Shown here: positions 18,925-28,710 of the stretch, piece after piece | Layout: each line of letters opens with the position of its first letter | Position numbering within the stretch: position 1 is the stretch's first letter | Source: Salegentibacter_A chungangensis | GTDB taxonomy: Bacteria > Bacteroidota > Bacteroidia > Flavobacteriales > Flavobacteriaceae | DNA: 64,000 bases | Reading direction: 5' to 3' | Assembly (NCBI RefSeq): GCF_042678405.1 | Contig: NZ_JBHTLI010000001.1 | Span: 124,001 to 188,000 of the forward strand | Made by a program: the position numbers and the translations under genes | The notes under the pieces: generated by a model | Told to the model about the DNA's origin: nothing | Databases searched by the model: none | The model's input: the letters and a program-made list of their open reading frames with translations, nothing else

Positions 18925-20685
18925 TTACTTGTTTTTAAGTTTTGTTGCCTGTGCTGCCCAATCTTCTCTCTGAGCCTCATTAGGGAAGTTCTCAATAACT
19001 TCGTCAAGCAATTCAAAATCGTCTTTTGTAAGTTTACTTACCTGAGCATAGGTATAAATTCCTACCTGGTGAAGATGCTGTTGCAACAATGGCCCTACAT
19101 TCTTAAGCCTGGTAAGGTCATCTGCCTCCTGGCTTGCCGGATCATAAGTACCTATCCTTGCCAGCATTTCATCTATTCTGTCTTTCTGAACTTCAGAGAT
19201 CGTAAGCGCTTCTGCATTTACAGTTTCCTGATGACCTCCTTCTTCTTTATTTTCAGAAGGCTCTCTGCCCACGGTTTCGTGCTCATAATGTTTTACGTCA
19301 TCACCTTTTTCAGCTCTAAGTTTCTTGTACTTTTCTCCTGAAGACTTAAGGATAGACTTCACCTCTGCCTGTGCGATCACAGGGAAAGAACGGGCATAAA
19401 GAAGGAACAGCACAAAGAAGAATCCTATAGTTCCAATGAATATCCCTACATCTACAAATGTTGGAGAGAACATTGTCCAGGCTGAAGGCAGGTAATCACG
19501 GTGGAGTGAGGTCACAATAATTACAAATCGTTCGAACCACATCCCGATGTTCACGATAATCGAGATAAAGAAAGAGAACATAATACTTGTACGCAAACGC
19601 TTGAACCACATAAACTGCGGAGAGAAAACGTTGCAGGTCATCATAGACCAGTATGCCCACCAGTAAGGTCCTGTAGCCCTGTTAAGGAAGGCGTACTGTT
19701 CATACTCCACTCCCGAATACCAGGCAATAACAAGCTCGGTGATATAAGCAGTACCCACGATAGACCCCGTAATCATAATTACGATGTTCATCAATTCGAT
19801 ATGCTGGATAGTAATATAGTTTTCAAGATTAGACACTTTTCTCATAATGATAAGAAGAGTGTTCACCATCGCGAATCCGGAGAAGATCGCCCCGGCAACG
19901 AAATAAGGAGGGAAGATGGTGGTGTGCCATCCCGGAATAACCGAGGTAGCAAAGTCAAAGGATACAATGGTGTGTACCGAAAGTACCAAAGGAGTTGCCA
20001 AACCGGCAAGTACAAGTGACACTTCTTCGAAACGCTGCCAGTCCTTAGCACGTCCGCTCCATCCAAAACTTAGTATTCCGTAGATCCTTTTAGTAAAAGG
20101 AGTGATAGCTCTGTCGCGAATCATCGCGAAGTCAGGCAGCAGTCCCGTCCACCAGAATACAAGTGAAACAGAAAGGTATGTCGAGATCGCAAATACATCC
20201 CATAAAAGCGGTGAGTTAAAGTTCACCCAAAGCGACCCAAACTGGTTAGGGATCGGAAGTACCCAGTATGCCAACCAAGGACGCCCCATGTGAATAATAG
20301 GGAACAATCCTGCCTGCATTACCGAGAAGATGGTCATCGCCTCTGCAGACCTGTTAATGGCCATTCTCCATTTCTGGCGGAAAAGAAGTAATACGGCCGA
20401 GATAAGTGTACCGGCGTGACCAATACCTACCCACCAAACAAAGTTGGTAATATCCCAGGCCCAACCAACGGTCTTATTCAACCCCCAGGTTCCGATACCC
20501 GTAGATACGGTATAAATTATACAACCTAAACCCCAAAGGAAGGCAATAAGGGAAATGGAAAAAACAATCCACCAAGATTTATTAGCCCTTCCTTCAACCG
20601 GAGCCGCCACATCAACGGTAACGTCGTGATAGCTCTTATCCCCGGTTACTAAAGGCTTTCGTATAGGTGCTTCGTAATGAGACAT
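18925..20685 (-). CDS. actC: Alternative complex III subunit ActC (NrfD family) with C-terminal helix-hairpin-helix extension
   Basis: 586 residues. Residues about 1-470 form the NrfD/PsrC-like 10-helix core that binds menaquinol at the periplasmic side beside ActB (WWVGIGHAGTLISAVLLLFRQ, WYSGVEYEQYAFLNRATGPYWWAYW). After an acidic, charged linker comes an extra domain at residues 522-586: DDLTRLKNVGPLLQQHLHQVGIYTYAQVSKLT, ending in REDWAAQATKL. It resembles the small helix-hairpin-helix fold found at the C-terminus of several bacterial proteins, which normally binds nucleic acid or protein. This tail is not part of the minimal ActC core. It lies 35 bases downstream of actB. Confidence 0.95.
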   Translation of the reverse strand: MSHYEAPIRKPLVTGDKSYHDVTVDVAAPVEGRANKSWWIVFSISLIAFLWGLGCIIYTVSTGIGTWGLNKTVGWAWDITNFVWWVGIGHAGTLISAVLLLFRQKWRMAINRSAEAMTIFSVMQAGLFPIIHMGRPWLAYWVLPIPNQFGSLWVNFNSPLLWDVFAISTYLSVSLVFWWTGLLPDFAMIRDRAITPFTKRIYGILSFGWSGRAKDWQRFEEVSLVLAGLATPLVLSVHTIVSFDFATSVIPGWHTTIFPPYFVAGAIFSGFAMVNTLLIIMRKVSNLENYITIQHIELMNIVIMITGSIVGTAYITELVIAWYSGVEYEQYAFLNRATGPYWWAYWSMMTCNVFSPQFMWFKRLRTSIMFSFFISIIVNIGMWFERFVIIVTSLHRDYLPSAWTMFSPTFVDVGIFIGTIGFFFVLFLLYARSFPVIAQAEVKSILKSSGEKYKKLRAEKGDDVKHYEHETVGREPSENKEEGGHQETVNAEALTISEVQKDRIDEMLARIGTYDPASQEADDLTRLKNVGPLLQQHLHQVGIYTYAQVSKLTKDDFELLDEVIENFPNEAQREDWAAQATKLKNK

Positions 20686-20720
20686 ATCCTTTTATAATTG
20701 ATTCTTTATTAATAGTTAAA

Positions 20721-23700
20721 TTAAGCTTCTGTAGTATTTCTCACCTTCGTCTGGTACATCACATTAGGCTTAGTTCCCAGGTATTCAAGTAAGTGGTACA
20801 TTCTTTCATCCTCTTTTTCCTCGATAATTGCAGCATCCTTATCATTAACATCTCCAAAGGTCATAGCACCTTTATCACAGGCTGCAGAACAAGCTGTCTG
20901 GAATTCGCCGTCTTTAACAGGTCTTCCTTCACGCTTGGCATCAAGAATGGTTTTTTGAGTCTTCTGGATACACATAGAACATTTCTCCATAACCCCTCGT
21001 GACCTTACGGTCACATCAGGATTCAACACCATACGTCCAAGATCATTGTTCATATGGAAATCGAATTCTTCGTTCTGTGCATAGTTAAACCAGTTGAAAC
21101 GACGCACTTTGTAAGGACAGTTGTTGGCACAGTATCTTGTACCCACACAACGGTTATAGATCATCTGGTTCTGACCCTGTCTACCGTGAGAGGTTGCAGC
21201 CACCGGACATACTGTTTCACACGGAGCGTGGTTACAGTGCTGACACATTACAGGCTGGAATACAACTTTAGGGTTATCTGCAGGCTCTTCAAGCTCAGCG
21301 AACTGAGAAAGCGAACTGGTAAGACCAGACATATTCTCTTTCTTTTCAATATCTGATCCGAAGCCTTCTTCTTCTGAAGAGTAATACCTGTCTATACGCA
21401 ACCAGTGCATATCACGGGATCTCCTAACTTCAGATTTACCAACAACAGGAACATTGTTTTCAGCGTGACAAGCGATAACGCAAGCCCCACATCCTGTACA
21501 GGCATTAAGGTCTATAGAAAGATTAAAGTGATGACCTACTTCACGATTAAAGCTCTCCCACATATCCACCTCAGGAGAAGTAACTTCCTTTTCCTGGTGG
21601 TTAAGGGACACTTCAGGAACACTGTTCCAAACGTGAGCGTCTTTAGTATTGAATACCTCAAGAGTAGTTTCCTTGATAATATCCCCTCTACCCATTAAGG
21701 TATTATGAAGCTGCACACAGGCAAATTCGTGAATACCGGCAGCCTTTTCAAGACTTACGCTCTGGATAGATTTAAGATCTTTATAAAGCGGATAAGCATT
21801 AACACCTACCTGCATTTCTTCCTGGATATTTTCAGTTTTTCCGTAACCAAGGGCAAGACCAACAGATCCTTTCGCCTGGCCGGGCTGAATATAAACAGGT
21901 ACATTTTTCACAACTGTTTCCCCAAGCTTAACGTTCACATAGCTTCCGTTAAGAGCACCATTAGAAACATTCTCATTAACAAGCCCAAGCTCTTCAGCAT
22001 CGGCTCTGGAAATGCTCAGGTAGTTATCCCAGGACACTCTTGTGATCGGGTCCGGCATTTCCTGCAACCAAGGGTTGTTATACTGCTGTCCGTCACCCAT
22101 AGAGGTCTTAGTATAAAGACTTAACTCAAGCCCTTTACCCTCGCCTGCCTGAGCAAGTCTTCTTGCAGCACCGGATACATCTGCCGAAGCGCCTTCTACA
22201 GTAGCAGGCTCGCCTGCTACATTCACCGGAGAAGAAGATTCAAAAACCCCGTCGTGCAGGGCGGTATTCCACGCTCCTGCTCCAAGGCTTCCACCCCAGG
22301 TTTCTTTTATGTATTCGTAATAAGAAGTATCGTTACCACTCCATTTCAACAGGCAATCCTGAAATTGTCTTGTATCAAAAAGCGGACGAATAGTAGGCTG
22401 CATAAGACTGAAGTTCTTTTCAGTATACTGAACATCACCCCAGCTCTCCAAATAATGCGGAGCGGCAGCTACATATTTACAAAGTTTAGCCGTTTCATCA
22501 ACTTTCAGCGTTGAAGAAAGCGTTACCCCAACCTTCGCAAGACCTTCGTTGAATTCCTTAGAATTCGGAAGACTGTATGATGGATTCACGCCGGCCATAA
22601 TTACAGCACCAACGCTACCATTATTCATATCTTTTACTAACTGGGCAACTTCAGAAGCATTACCCTGACGGATAGTTCTTGCGTTAGCCGTATCCATCAC
22701 CTTACTTCCAAGCGCCTCATTGATGGCCAACACCAACAACTGAGCATCATCATCAGGAAGACCTGAAACAACAACAGCTCCGCTACCGGCTTTCTCCAAC
22801 TGTCTGGCAGCTTTAACAACAGCATCGTCAATCTTGGCAGGAAGATCGCTGGTAGAAGAACCACCAATCACATACCCGACCAATGCAGACAATACAGCTT
22901 TTTGCTGAGAAGGAGTAACAGGCACACGCTTATCGGCATTTGCACCAGATAAGCTCATATTTGATTCGAACTGAATATGACGGGACATCTTACCATCCTT
23001 AGGAATACGGCTTTTCGCGTAACCGGCGTCATAACCACCGCCCTGCCAGTCACCAAGGAAATCGGCACCTATAGAGACAATGGTTTCAGCTTTTGAGAAA
23101 TCGTAATTTGGCAATGCACGCTTTCCGAATTTAGACTGGAAAGCATTAAGAGCAGCATCTTCAGATACGGTATCGTACACTACGTGACGTACATTTCCGT
23201 ATTTCGAAGAGAACTCATTTATAAGTTTTGTGGTAGAAGGACTGGCAAAAGTCTGCGTAAGCAGAACGATCTCACCGGAAACACCATCAAGAGCAGTTCC
23301 AACCTCACGATCGAACTCCTCCCAGGAAACATTCCTTCCTTCTATCATTGGACGTTTTACCCGCTGACTATCGTACAACGATAAAACGGAAGCCTGAACA
23401 CGGGCGTTTACTCCGCCACGAGCTTCAGACAATTCGTTAACTTCAATTTTAATAGGCCTGCCTTCACGGGTCTTTACCAAGACGCTGGCAAAATCGAACC
23501 CATCTGCAATTGTAGATGCATAGTAGTTTGCAACTCCGGGAACTATACTCTCCGGCTGCACCACATAAGGGATCGATTTAACAACAGGACCTTCACAGGC
23601 AGCAAGAGATGCTGCTGCAGTACTAAAACCAACATACTTAAGGAAATCCCTGCGCGAGGTCTTAGAACTTTCAAGGGAATCTTTATCCCCCAAAAATTCA

Positions 23701-23807
23701 TCAACCGGGATCTCTTCAGCAAATTCTTTTTGTTGGAGCGTCTCAACAACAGAACTGTTTTCATTCAGCTCTTCAACACTTTTCCAGTATTTTTTGTTTG
23801 ATGACAT
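20721..23807 (-). CDS. actB: Alternative complex III iron-sulfur subunit ActB
   Basis: 1028 residues with two fused parts. The first (to about residue 740) is a molybdopterin-oxidoreductase-like domain that in ActB is known to lack the cofactor. The second is a ferredoxin-like domain with four cysteine clusters: CTGCGACVIACHAENN, CQHCNHAPCETVCPVAA, CVGTRYCANNCPYKVRR and CSMCIQKTQ...CSAACDKGA. A Tat signal (SRRDFLKYVGFSTAAASLAAC) is internal, near residue 52; its Cys also fits a lipobox. Preceding the Tat motif is a roughly 50-residue hydrophilic N-terminus, normal for ActB. ActB takes electrons from quinol and passes them to the haems of ActA and ActE. Confidence 0.97.
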   Translation of the reverse strand: MSSNKKYWKSVEELNENSSVVETLQQKEFAEEIPVDEFLGDKDSLESSKTSRRDFLKYVGFSTAAASLAACEGPVVKSIPYVVQPESIVPGVANYYASTIADGFDFASVLVKTREGRPIKIEVNELSEARGGVNARVQASVLSLYDSQRVKRPMIEGRNVSWEEFDREVGTALDGVSGEIVLLTQTFASPSTTKLINEFSSKYGNVRHVVYDTVSEDAALNAFQSKFGKRALPNYDFSKAETIVSIGADFLGDWQGGGYDAGYAKSRIPKDGKMSRHIQFESNMSLSGANADKRVPVTPSQQKAVLSALVGYVIGGSSTSDLPAKIDDAVVKAARQLEKAGSGAVVVSGLPDDDAQLLVLAINEALGSKVMDTANARTIRQGNASEVAQLVKDMNNGSVGAVIMAGVNPSYSLPNSKEFNEGLAKVGVTLSSTLKVDETAKLCKYVAAAPHYLESWGDVQYTEKNFSLMQPTIRPLFDTRQFQDCLLKWSGNDTSYYEYIKETWGGSLGAGAWNTALHDGVFESSSPVNVAGEPATVEGASADVSGAARRLAQAGEGKGLELSLYTKTSMGDGQQYNNPWLQEMPDPITRVSWDNYLSISRADAEELGLVNENVSNGALNGSYVNVKLGETVVKNVPVYIQPGQAKGSVGLALGYGKTENIQEEMQVGVNAYPLYKDLKSIQSVSLEKAAGIHEFACVQLHNTLMGRGDIIKETTLEVFNTKDAHVWNSVPEVSLNHQEKEVTSPEVDMWESFNREVGHHFNLSIDLNACTGCGACVIACHAENNVPVVGKSEVRRSRDMHWLRIDRYYSSEEEGFGSDIEKKENMSGLTSSLSQFAELEEPADNPKVVFQPVMCQHCNHAPCETVCPVAATSHGRQGQNQMIYNRCVGTRYCANNCPYKVRRFNWFNYAQNEEFDFHMNNDLGRMVLNPDVTVRSRGVMEKCSMCIQKTQKTILDAKREGRPVKDGEFQTACSAACDKGAMTFGDVNDKDAAIIEEKEDERMYHLLEYLGTKPNVMYQTKVRNTTEA

Positions 23808-23860
23808 ATATATCTAGATATTAACTTCTTAATTAGCTCCTGCCCAAAGCAGGAATTATT

Positions 23861-25213
23861 TTAGTAGTGACATTTACCGCACTCAAGACCACCCATCTGG
23901 GCTGCCGTAAGCTCTTCAACGCCGTACTTTTTAGATAATTCTTCGTGTATTTTCTCGTAATACTCGTTTCCTTGCATCTTAACCTTGGTCTCACGGTGAC
24001 AGTTCACACACCACCCCATAGTCAACGGAGCGTCCTGGTAAACCACTTCCATTTCCTGGATAGGCCCGTGACATTTCTGACACTGGATCCCCGCAACCGA
24101 AACGTGCTGCGAGTGATTGAAATATGCAAAATCAGGAAGGTTATGAATTCTAACCCACTTCACCGGTTTTGCTTCACCGCTGTATGTTCTTGTAGAAGGA
24201 TCCCAGCCTGCAGCTTCGTACAACTTGGCGATCTCCTTATCATAAAATTCTTTCGAGTATTCTTCAGTAGCGGTTTCCGGAGCAACTTCAGAGATCGATT
24301 TATGACAGTTCATACAAACGTTCAATGAAGGAATTCCCGAGGTCTTTGAAGTCCTAGCAGAAGAGTGACAATACTTACACTCAATCTGGTTATCCCCCGC
24401 GTGAATTCGGTGCGAATAATGAATTGGCTGAATTGGCTGATACCCCTGGTCAACGCCAACCTGCATAAAGAAGCCGTAAGCAAAATAACCAACCCCAAGC
24501 AACACCACAACTGCGGTCACCAACAACAAGAACTGGTTTTCAACAAAAGCTTTCCAGATCGGTTTTCTCTGTGGTTTAGCAGGAAGCTTAACCCCGCTTG
24601 CATCGGCAAACCTTTTCAGCGTTTTGTTCACAAGGAACAACACCACCAACAGCATCACGAGCACAAAAACAAGGATTCCAAGAATAACATCTACAGAAAC
24701 ACCCTGTCCTCCGCCCTGAGAACCTCCGGCCTGCTGCCCACCTGCCTGAGCCGTCTGAGGCTCCGGTTTAGGCTGCTCTACATAAGCAAGAATATCCTTT
24801 ATATCGGTTTCAGACAACTGAGGGAAAGCCGGCATAGCCGTTTGATTATATTCCTCAAATATCTGGTTCGCATAATCGTCTCCTGAAGCGATCAGCTCAG
24901 AACTGTTATGCACCCAGCTGGTAATCCACTCAAGATCCTGTCTTTCGGTAATCCCATGTAAAGCCGGACCGATAGATTCGGAATACGGCTTATGACAAGC
25001 AGCACATTGTGAATTGAATAATGATTTTCCATTGGCCGGATCGCCCAGATCTGAACTTGCAGCAGAAGCCTCTTCAGCCTGCTGCTCTGTACCAGAATCA
25101 GGCTTTTCTGCAGCCTGGTCCTGAGCTAGTCCTGAAACAGTAAATGAAAGAAAAAACGCTACACTTAAGAGTAGTATTCGCGAATTCAGATGGCGGTATT
25201 TCACCTTTTTCAT
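23861..25213 (-). CDS. actA: Alternative complex III multihaem cytochrome c subunit ActA, with fused N-terminal monohaem domain
   Basis: 450 residues and six CxxCH sites. One is at Cys70-His74 in a class I cytochrome c domain right after the signal peptide. Five are at 279-283, 300-304, 378-382, 402-406 and 445-449, the last ending at the C-terminus (CGKCHY). The five C-terminal sites are the classic ActA pentahaem core. The N-terminal monohaem domain is joined through a Gly/Gln-rich linker (about 155-172) and a membrane helix (175-196); a second helix is at 227-248. The extra domain could be the electron exit toward the oxidase. First gene of the act-cox operon. Confidence 0.96.
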   Translation of the reverse strand: MKKVKYRHLNSRILLLSVAFFLSFTVSGLAQDQAAEKPDSGTEQQAEEASAASSDLGDPANGKSLFNSQCAACHKPYSESIGPALHGITERQDLEWITSWVHNSSELIASGDDYANQIFEEYNQTAMPAFPQLSETDIKDILAYVEQPKPEPQTAQAGGQQAGGSQGGGQGVSVDVILGILVFVLVMLLVVLFLVNKTLKRFADASGVKLPAKPQRKPIWKAFVENQFLLLVTAVVVLLGVGYFAYGFFMQVGVDQGYQPIQPIHYSHRIHAGDNQIECKYCHSSARTSKTSGIPSLNVCMNCHKSISEVAPETATEEYSKEFYDKEIAKLYEAAGWDPSTRTYSGEAKPVKWVRIHNLPDFAYFNHSQHVSVAGIQCQKCHGPIQEMEVVYQDAPLTMGWCVNCHRETKVKMQGNEYYEKIHEELSKKYGVEELTAAQMGGLECGKCHY

Positions 25214-25306
25214 ATTAATAGTTGAATTAACGTCTAAACTTTGGTACGATTTTTACTTCTATCTAAGAGCTGAAAAAACCCTAAAACGCACCTTTAAATT
25301 CGTGCA

Positions 25307-25314
25307 CAAAAGTA
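25307..25314 (-). promoter_or_regulatory. Candidate -7 element for the act-cox operon
   Basis: The minus strand reads TACTTTTG (TAnnTTTG) about 94 bases before the actA ATG in the divergent actA/SPOR intergenic region. No -33 TTG at the usual distance was seen. No TGA-N6-TCA site is present here. Confidence 0.4.
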
Positions 25315-25384
25315 ATACTTAAACTCGATTTTCTGAATGTTAAGGAGTGTTAATGGGTAATTTATAATAGTTCTAAATAATAAA

Positions 25385-25418
25385 TTGCAACTGCTTAAGT
25401 TATTATGTTTTACATTTG
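25385..25418 (+). promoter_or_regulatory. Promoter of the SPOR-domain gene
   Basis: A TTG at 25385-25387 and TACATTTG at 25411-25418 are separated by 23 bases, within the range reported for Bacteroidota promoters (TTG-N17-23-TAnnTTTG). The ATG follows 18 bases later, so the leader is very short. Confidence 0.6.
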
Positions 25419-25436
25419 CTTTTAAACAATTAAACA

Positions 25437-25826
25437 ATGAATTTAACAAGTCCCAAAAGATTAGTTTTAAGTTTTATCGTCGCAGGATTTTCCTTTTACG
25501 GCGCCTTCGCACAACAAGGCAGCGTGAACATAGACCAGGATAAGAAAATCCCGGAACTTCTGGAATTAAAGACCGAGATGGCAAGCACCAACCAGATTGG
25601 CGACCGGTATAAAATACAATTGTTTTACGGAGATAACGGGGAAGCCAATGAAGTGATCAAGAAATACAGGAACCTTTATGCATTCCCATCTGTTATCGTT
25701 TATGAGGCCCCCAATTACAAAGTATGGGTTGGGAATTTCAGAAACCGCCTGGAGGCAGACAGAGCTCTTCTGGAGATCAAAGAAAGTTTTCCCGGGGCCT
25801 TTATTCCGAAGCCACAAAGAAGATAA
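25437..25826 (+). CDS. SPOR-domain periplasmic protein
   Basis: 129 residues: a signal peptide (hydrophobic core to about residue 25, FYGAFAQQ), a short linker, then a SPOR domain (about 55-125: YKIQLFYGDNGEANEVIKKYRNLY...YKVWVGNFRNRLEADRALLEIKESFPGAFIP). SPOR domains bind peptidoglycan with stripped stems at the division septum. The protein ends in PKPQRR. It stands alone on the plus strand between the act operon and infB, with its own promoter and a terminator directly downstream. Short SPOR proteins of this layout are common in flavobacteria. Confidence 0.88.
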   Translation: MNLTSPKRLVLSFIVAGFSFYGAFAQQGSVNIDQDKKIPELLELKTEMASTNQIGDRYKIQLFYGDNGEANEVIKKYRNLYAFPSVIVYEAPNYKVWVGNFRNRLEADRALLEIKESFPGAFIPKPQRR

Positions 25827-25845
25827 TCCCACAAGTCACAAAACT

Positions 25846-25873
25846 AAAAAAGCGGCCTTAAAGCCGCTTTTTT
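25846..25873. terminator. Bidirectional terminator between the SPOR gene and infB
   Basis: AAAAAAGCGGC and GCCGCTTTTTT form a perfect 11-bp stem with a 6-base loop and flanking A and T runs, so it can stop transcription in both directions. It lies between two convergent genes. Confidence 0.9.
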
Positions 25874-25893
25874 TTATTCATTATATTCTAATA

Positions 25894-28659
25894 TTATTTC
25901 AGGGTTTTCTTAACCTCCACCTCTCTAAAGGCTTCGATCACATCCCCTTCTCTAATATCGTTGTAATTTTTGATCTGCATACCGCAATCATAACCTTTAG
26001 CTACTTCCTTCACATCGTCCTTAAATCGCTTAAGCGATGCAAGTTCTCCGGTATAGATCACCACTCCGTCTCGTATCAAACGAACACCGGCGCTTCTGTA
26101 GATCTTACCTGAAGTAACCATACATCCGGCAATAGTTCCGATTTTGGAGATCTTGAAGGTCTCTCTGATTTCGGCAGTACCGGTAATCTCCTCCTTAAGT
26201 TCAGGTGAAAGCATTCCTTCCATCGCATCCTTAAGATCGTTGATCGCGTCGTAAATAATAGAGTAAGTTCTGATATCTATCTCTTCCTTATCGGCAACCT
26301 GTCTTGCATTACCAGCAGGACGCACGTTAAATCCGATAATAATGGCGTCTGAAGCCGAAGCAAGCAACACATCACTTTCAGTAATGGCTCCTACTCCTTT
26401 ATGAATGATATTTACCTGAATCTCTTCGGTAGACAATTTCTGGAAACTATCGGTAAGCGCTTCAACAGAACCATCCACATCTCCTTTCAGGATTATGTTA
26501 AGCTCTTTAAAGTCTCCGAGCGCAATACGTCTTCCAATCTCATCAAGGGTAATGTGACGCTGTGTTCTAACTGATTGCTCACGCTGCAGCTGGGTACGCT
26601 TCGCAGCGATATCCTTAGCTTCACGCTCATCGGTCATCACCTTGAACTTATCACCGGCCTGCGGCGCACCGTCAAGACCTAAGATAGACACAGGAGTAGA
26701 TGGTCCGGCTTCTTTAACGTCCTTCCCTCTCTCGTCCTGCATAGCTTTCACTTTACCACTATGTCTTCCGGCAAGTACATAATCTCCTACTTTAAGCGTT
26801 CCTGCCTGAACAAGGATCGTAGCAACGTAACCCCTACCTTTATCAAGGTAAGCTTCTACTACGGTACCCTGGGCCAGTTTGTCAGGATTGGCTTTCAACT
26901 CAAGAATCTCGGCTTCAAGCAATACTTTCTCAAGCAACTCCTTAACCCCGGTTCCTGTTTTAGCGGAAATATCGTGAGACTGGATCTTACCTCCCCAATC
27001 CTCAACAAGAAGATTCATTCCGGCCAACTTCTCCTTGATCTTTTCAGGATTCGCCGTAGGCAGGTCAGATTTGTTTATTGCAAATACGATTGGCACTCCC
27101 GCCGCCTGGGCGTGAGAAATAGCCTCTTTGGTTTGAGGCATCACATCATCATCTGCAGCGATCACAATAATCGCAATATCGGTTACCTGAGCACCCCTTG
27201 CACGCATCGCCGTAAAGGCCTCGTGACCCGGAGTATCCAGGAATGTAATTTTTTGTCCGTTATCAAGCTGAACCCCGTAAGCTCCAATGTGCTGGGTAAT
27301 ACCACCACTCTCTCCTGCAATTACATTCTCTTTACGAACATAATCCAGCAGCGATGTTTTACCGTGGTCTACGTGACCCATTACAGTTACAATAGGCGCT
27401 CTGTCTTCAAGGTCTTCCGGCTTATCTTCTACTACTTCTACCGTTTCTTCAACATCAGCCGTTACAAATTCTACTTCATAACCAAATTCTTCAGCAACAA
27501 TAGAAAGTGTTTCAGCATCAAGACGCTGGTTCATCGTCACCATCATTCCAAGTGACATACAGGCTGAAATCACCTTAGTAACCGGCACATCCATCATAGT
27601 AGCCACCTCACTAACGGTAACAAATTCAGTTACCTTAAGGATTCTGCTGTCTGATTCCTGTTGTGCCAGATCCTCTTCTGAACGCTGACGGTGCTGATCT
27701 CTTTTATCTCTTCTGTATTTAGCTCCTTTTCCTTTACCGGATTTACCCTGAAGTTTCTCAAGAGTTTCCCGTACTTGTTTTTGTACTTCTTCCTCGCTAG
27801 GCTCTTCCTTGGTAATTGGTCTGGATCTTTTGCGCGACTTCTTTCCACCCCCTTGTCCGGGAGCACCTTTAACGTCCTTGCTTATTCGGCGACGACGTTT
27901 CTTGCGCTTATCCTTCTTATCATCTTCGGCTTTTTTATCATCCTTCTTCTTGGCAGGTTTCTTAAACTGCGAAAGATCGATCTTTTCACCGGTGAAGTTA
28001 GGACCACTAAGTTTGGTATAATTGGTCTTTATAGAAGTATCCTCCTCTTTTTCTTCTGAAGGGCTTTCAGCAGGAGCTTTCTTTTCTTCTTTCTTAGCTT
28101 GAGGTTCTGTTTCTTTTTTAGGCTCTTTTTCCTTAGGCTCTTCTTTCTTCTCAGCTTTCTCAGGAGCTTTCTCTTCTTTCTTCTCTTCTTTTGAAGCAGG
28201 GGCTTTTTCTTCCTGTGGCTGCTCAGGTTTTTTAGGCTCCTCTTTTTTAGCTTCTCCAGATTTATCTTCGAGATCTATCTTCCCGACCTGCTTAGGCCCG
28301 GAAAGCTTAGCTCTGGAAGAAACAACTTCTTCCTCTTCCTTTTCTTTCTCTTCCTGCGCTCTTTCTTTCTCCTTTTTCTCTTCAGCTTTGCGCTTCTCCT
28401 CCAGCTCTTTTTCACGAGCCAGTCGAAGTTCTTCCTTCTCCTTACGCTTTTCTTCGCCTACCTCTTTAGACTCCACTTTCTTAGACTTATCTGTCTCAAA
28501 CTCATCGGAAAGGACCTGATAAACCTCTGCGGAAATTTTGGTAGTAGGACGCGCTTCAATCTCGTGACCTTTGGAATTTAAAAAATCCACAGCCCGGTCT
28601 AACGAAATATTGAATTCGCGTAAAACTTTGTTTAGTCGCATTGTCTTTGCTTCAGCCAT
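25894..28659 (-). CDS. infB: Translation initiation factor IF-2
   Basis: 921 residues. IF-2 is the GTPase that brings initiator tRNA to the 30S subunit. The G-domain motifs are clear: GHVDHGKTS, DTPGHEAFTAMRARG and NKSDLP. The N-terminal 40 residues match the IF2_N fold (MRLNKVLREFNISLDRAVDFLNSKG). Residues about 60-310 are a very long Lys/Glu-rich, low-complexity stretch, as is typical for Bacteroidota IF-2; it ends in Arg/Lys-rich KKSRKRSR. C-terminal domains follow normally. It is the last gene of rimP-nusA-infB, 51 bases after nusA. Confidence 0.98.
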   Translation of the reverse strand: MAEAKTMRLNKVLREFNISLDRAVDFLNSKGHEIEARPTTKISAEVYQVLSDEFETDKSKKVESKEVGEEKRKEKEELRLAREKELEEKRKAEEKKEKERAQEEKEKEEEEVVSSRAKLSGPKQVGKIDLEDKSGEAKKEEPKKPEQPQEEKAPASKEEKKEEKAPEKAEKKEEPKEKEPKKETEPQAKKEEKKAPAESPSEEKEEDTSIKTNYTKLSGPNFTGEKIDLSQFKKPAKKKDDKKAEDDKKDKRKKRRRRISKDVKGAPGQGGGKKSRKRSRPITKEEPSEEEVQKQVRETLEKLQGKSGKGKGAKYRRDKRDQHRQRSEEDLAQQESDSRILKVTEFVTVSEVATMMDVPVTKVISACMSLGMMVTMNQRLDAETLSIVAEEFGYEVEFVTADVEETVEVVEDKPEDLEDRAPIVTVMGHVDHGKTSLLDYVRKENVIAGESGGITQHIGAYGVQLDNGQKITFLDTPGHEAFTAMRARGAQVTDIAIIVIAADDDVMPQTKEAISHAQAAGVPIVFAINKSDLPTANPEKIKEKLAGMNLLVEDWGGKIQSHDISAKTGTGVKELLEKVLLEAEILELKANPDKLAQGTVVEAYLDKGRGYVATILVQAGTLKVGDYVLAGRHSGKVKAMQDERGKDVKEAGPSTPVSILGLDGAPQAGDKFKVMTDEREAKDIAAKRTQLQREQSVRTQRHITLDEIGRRIALGDFKELNIILKGDVDGSVEALTDSFQKLSTEEIQVNIIHKGVGAITESDVLLASASDAIIIGFNVRPAGNARQVADKEEIDIRTYSIIYDAINDLKDAMEGMLSPELKEEITGTAEIRETFKISKIGTIAGCMVTSGKIYRSAGVRLIRDGVVIYTGELASLKRFKDDVKEVAKGYDCGMQIKNYNDIREGDVIEAFREVEVKKTLK

Positions 28660-28710
28660 AAATTGCCCTATAATTAACCTCTTTTAATTTATAATTTGTA
28701 CTGTCGTTTT

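Noticed and set aside
25214..25436. CRP/FNR-type site in front of the respiratory act-cox operon
   Set aside because: Searched by eye for TGA-N6-TCA; none found, so the respiratory operon is not placed in the proposed regulon.
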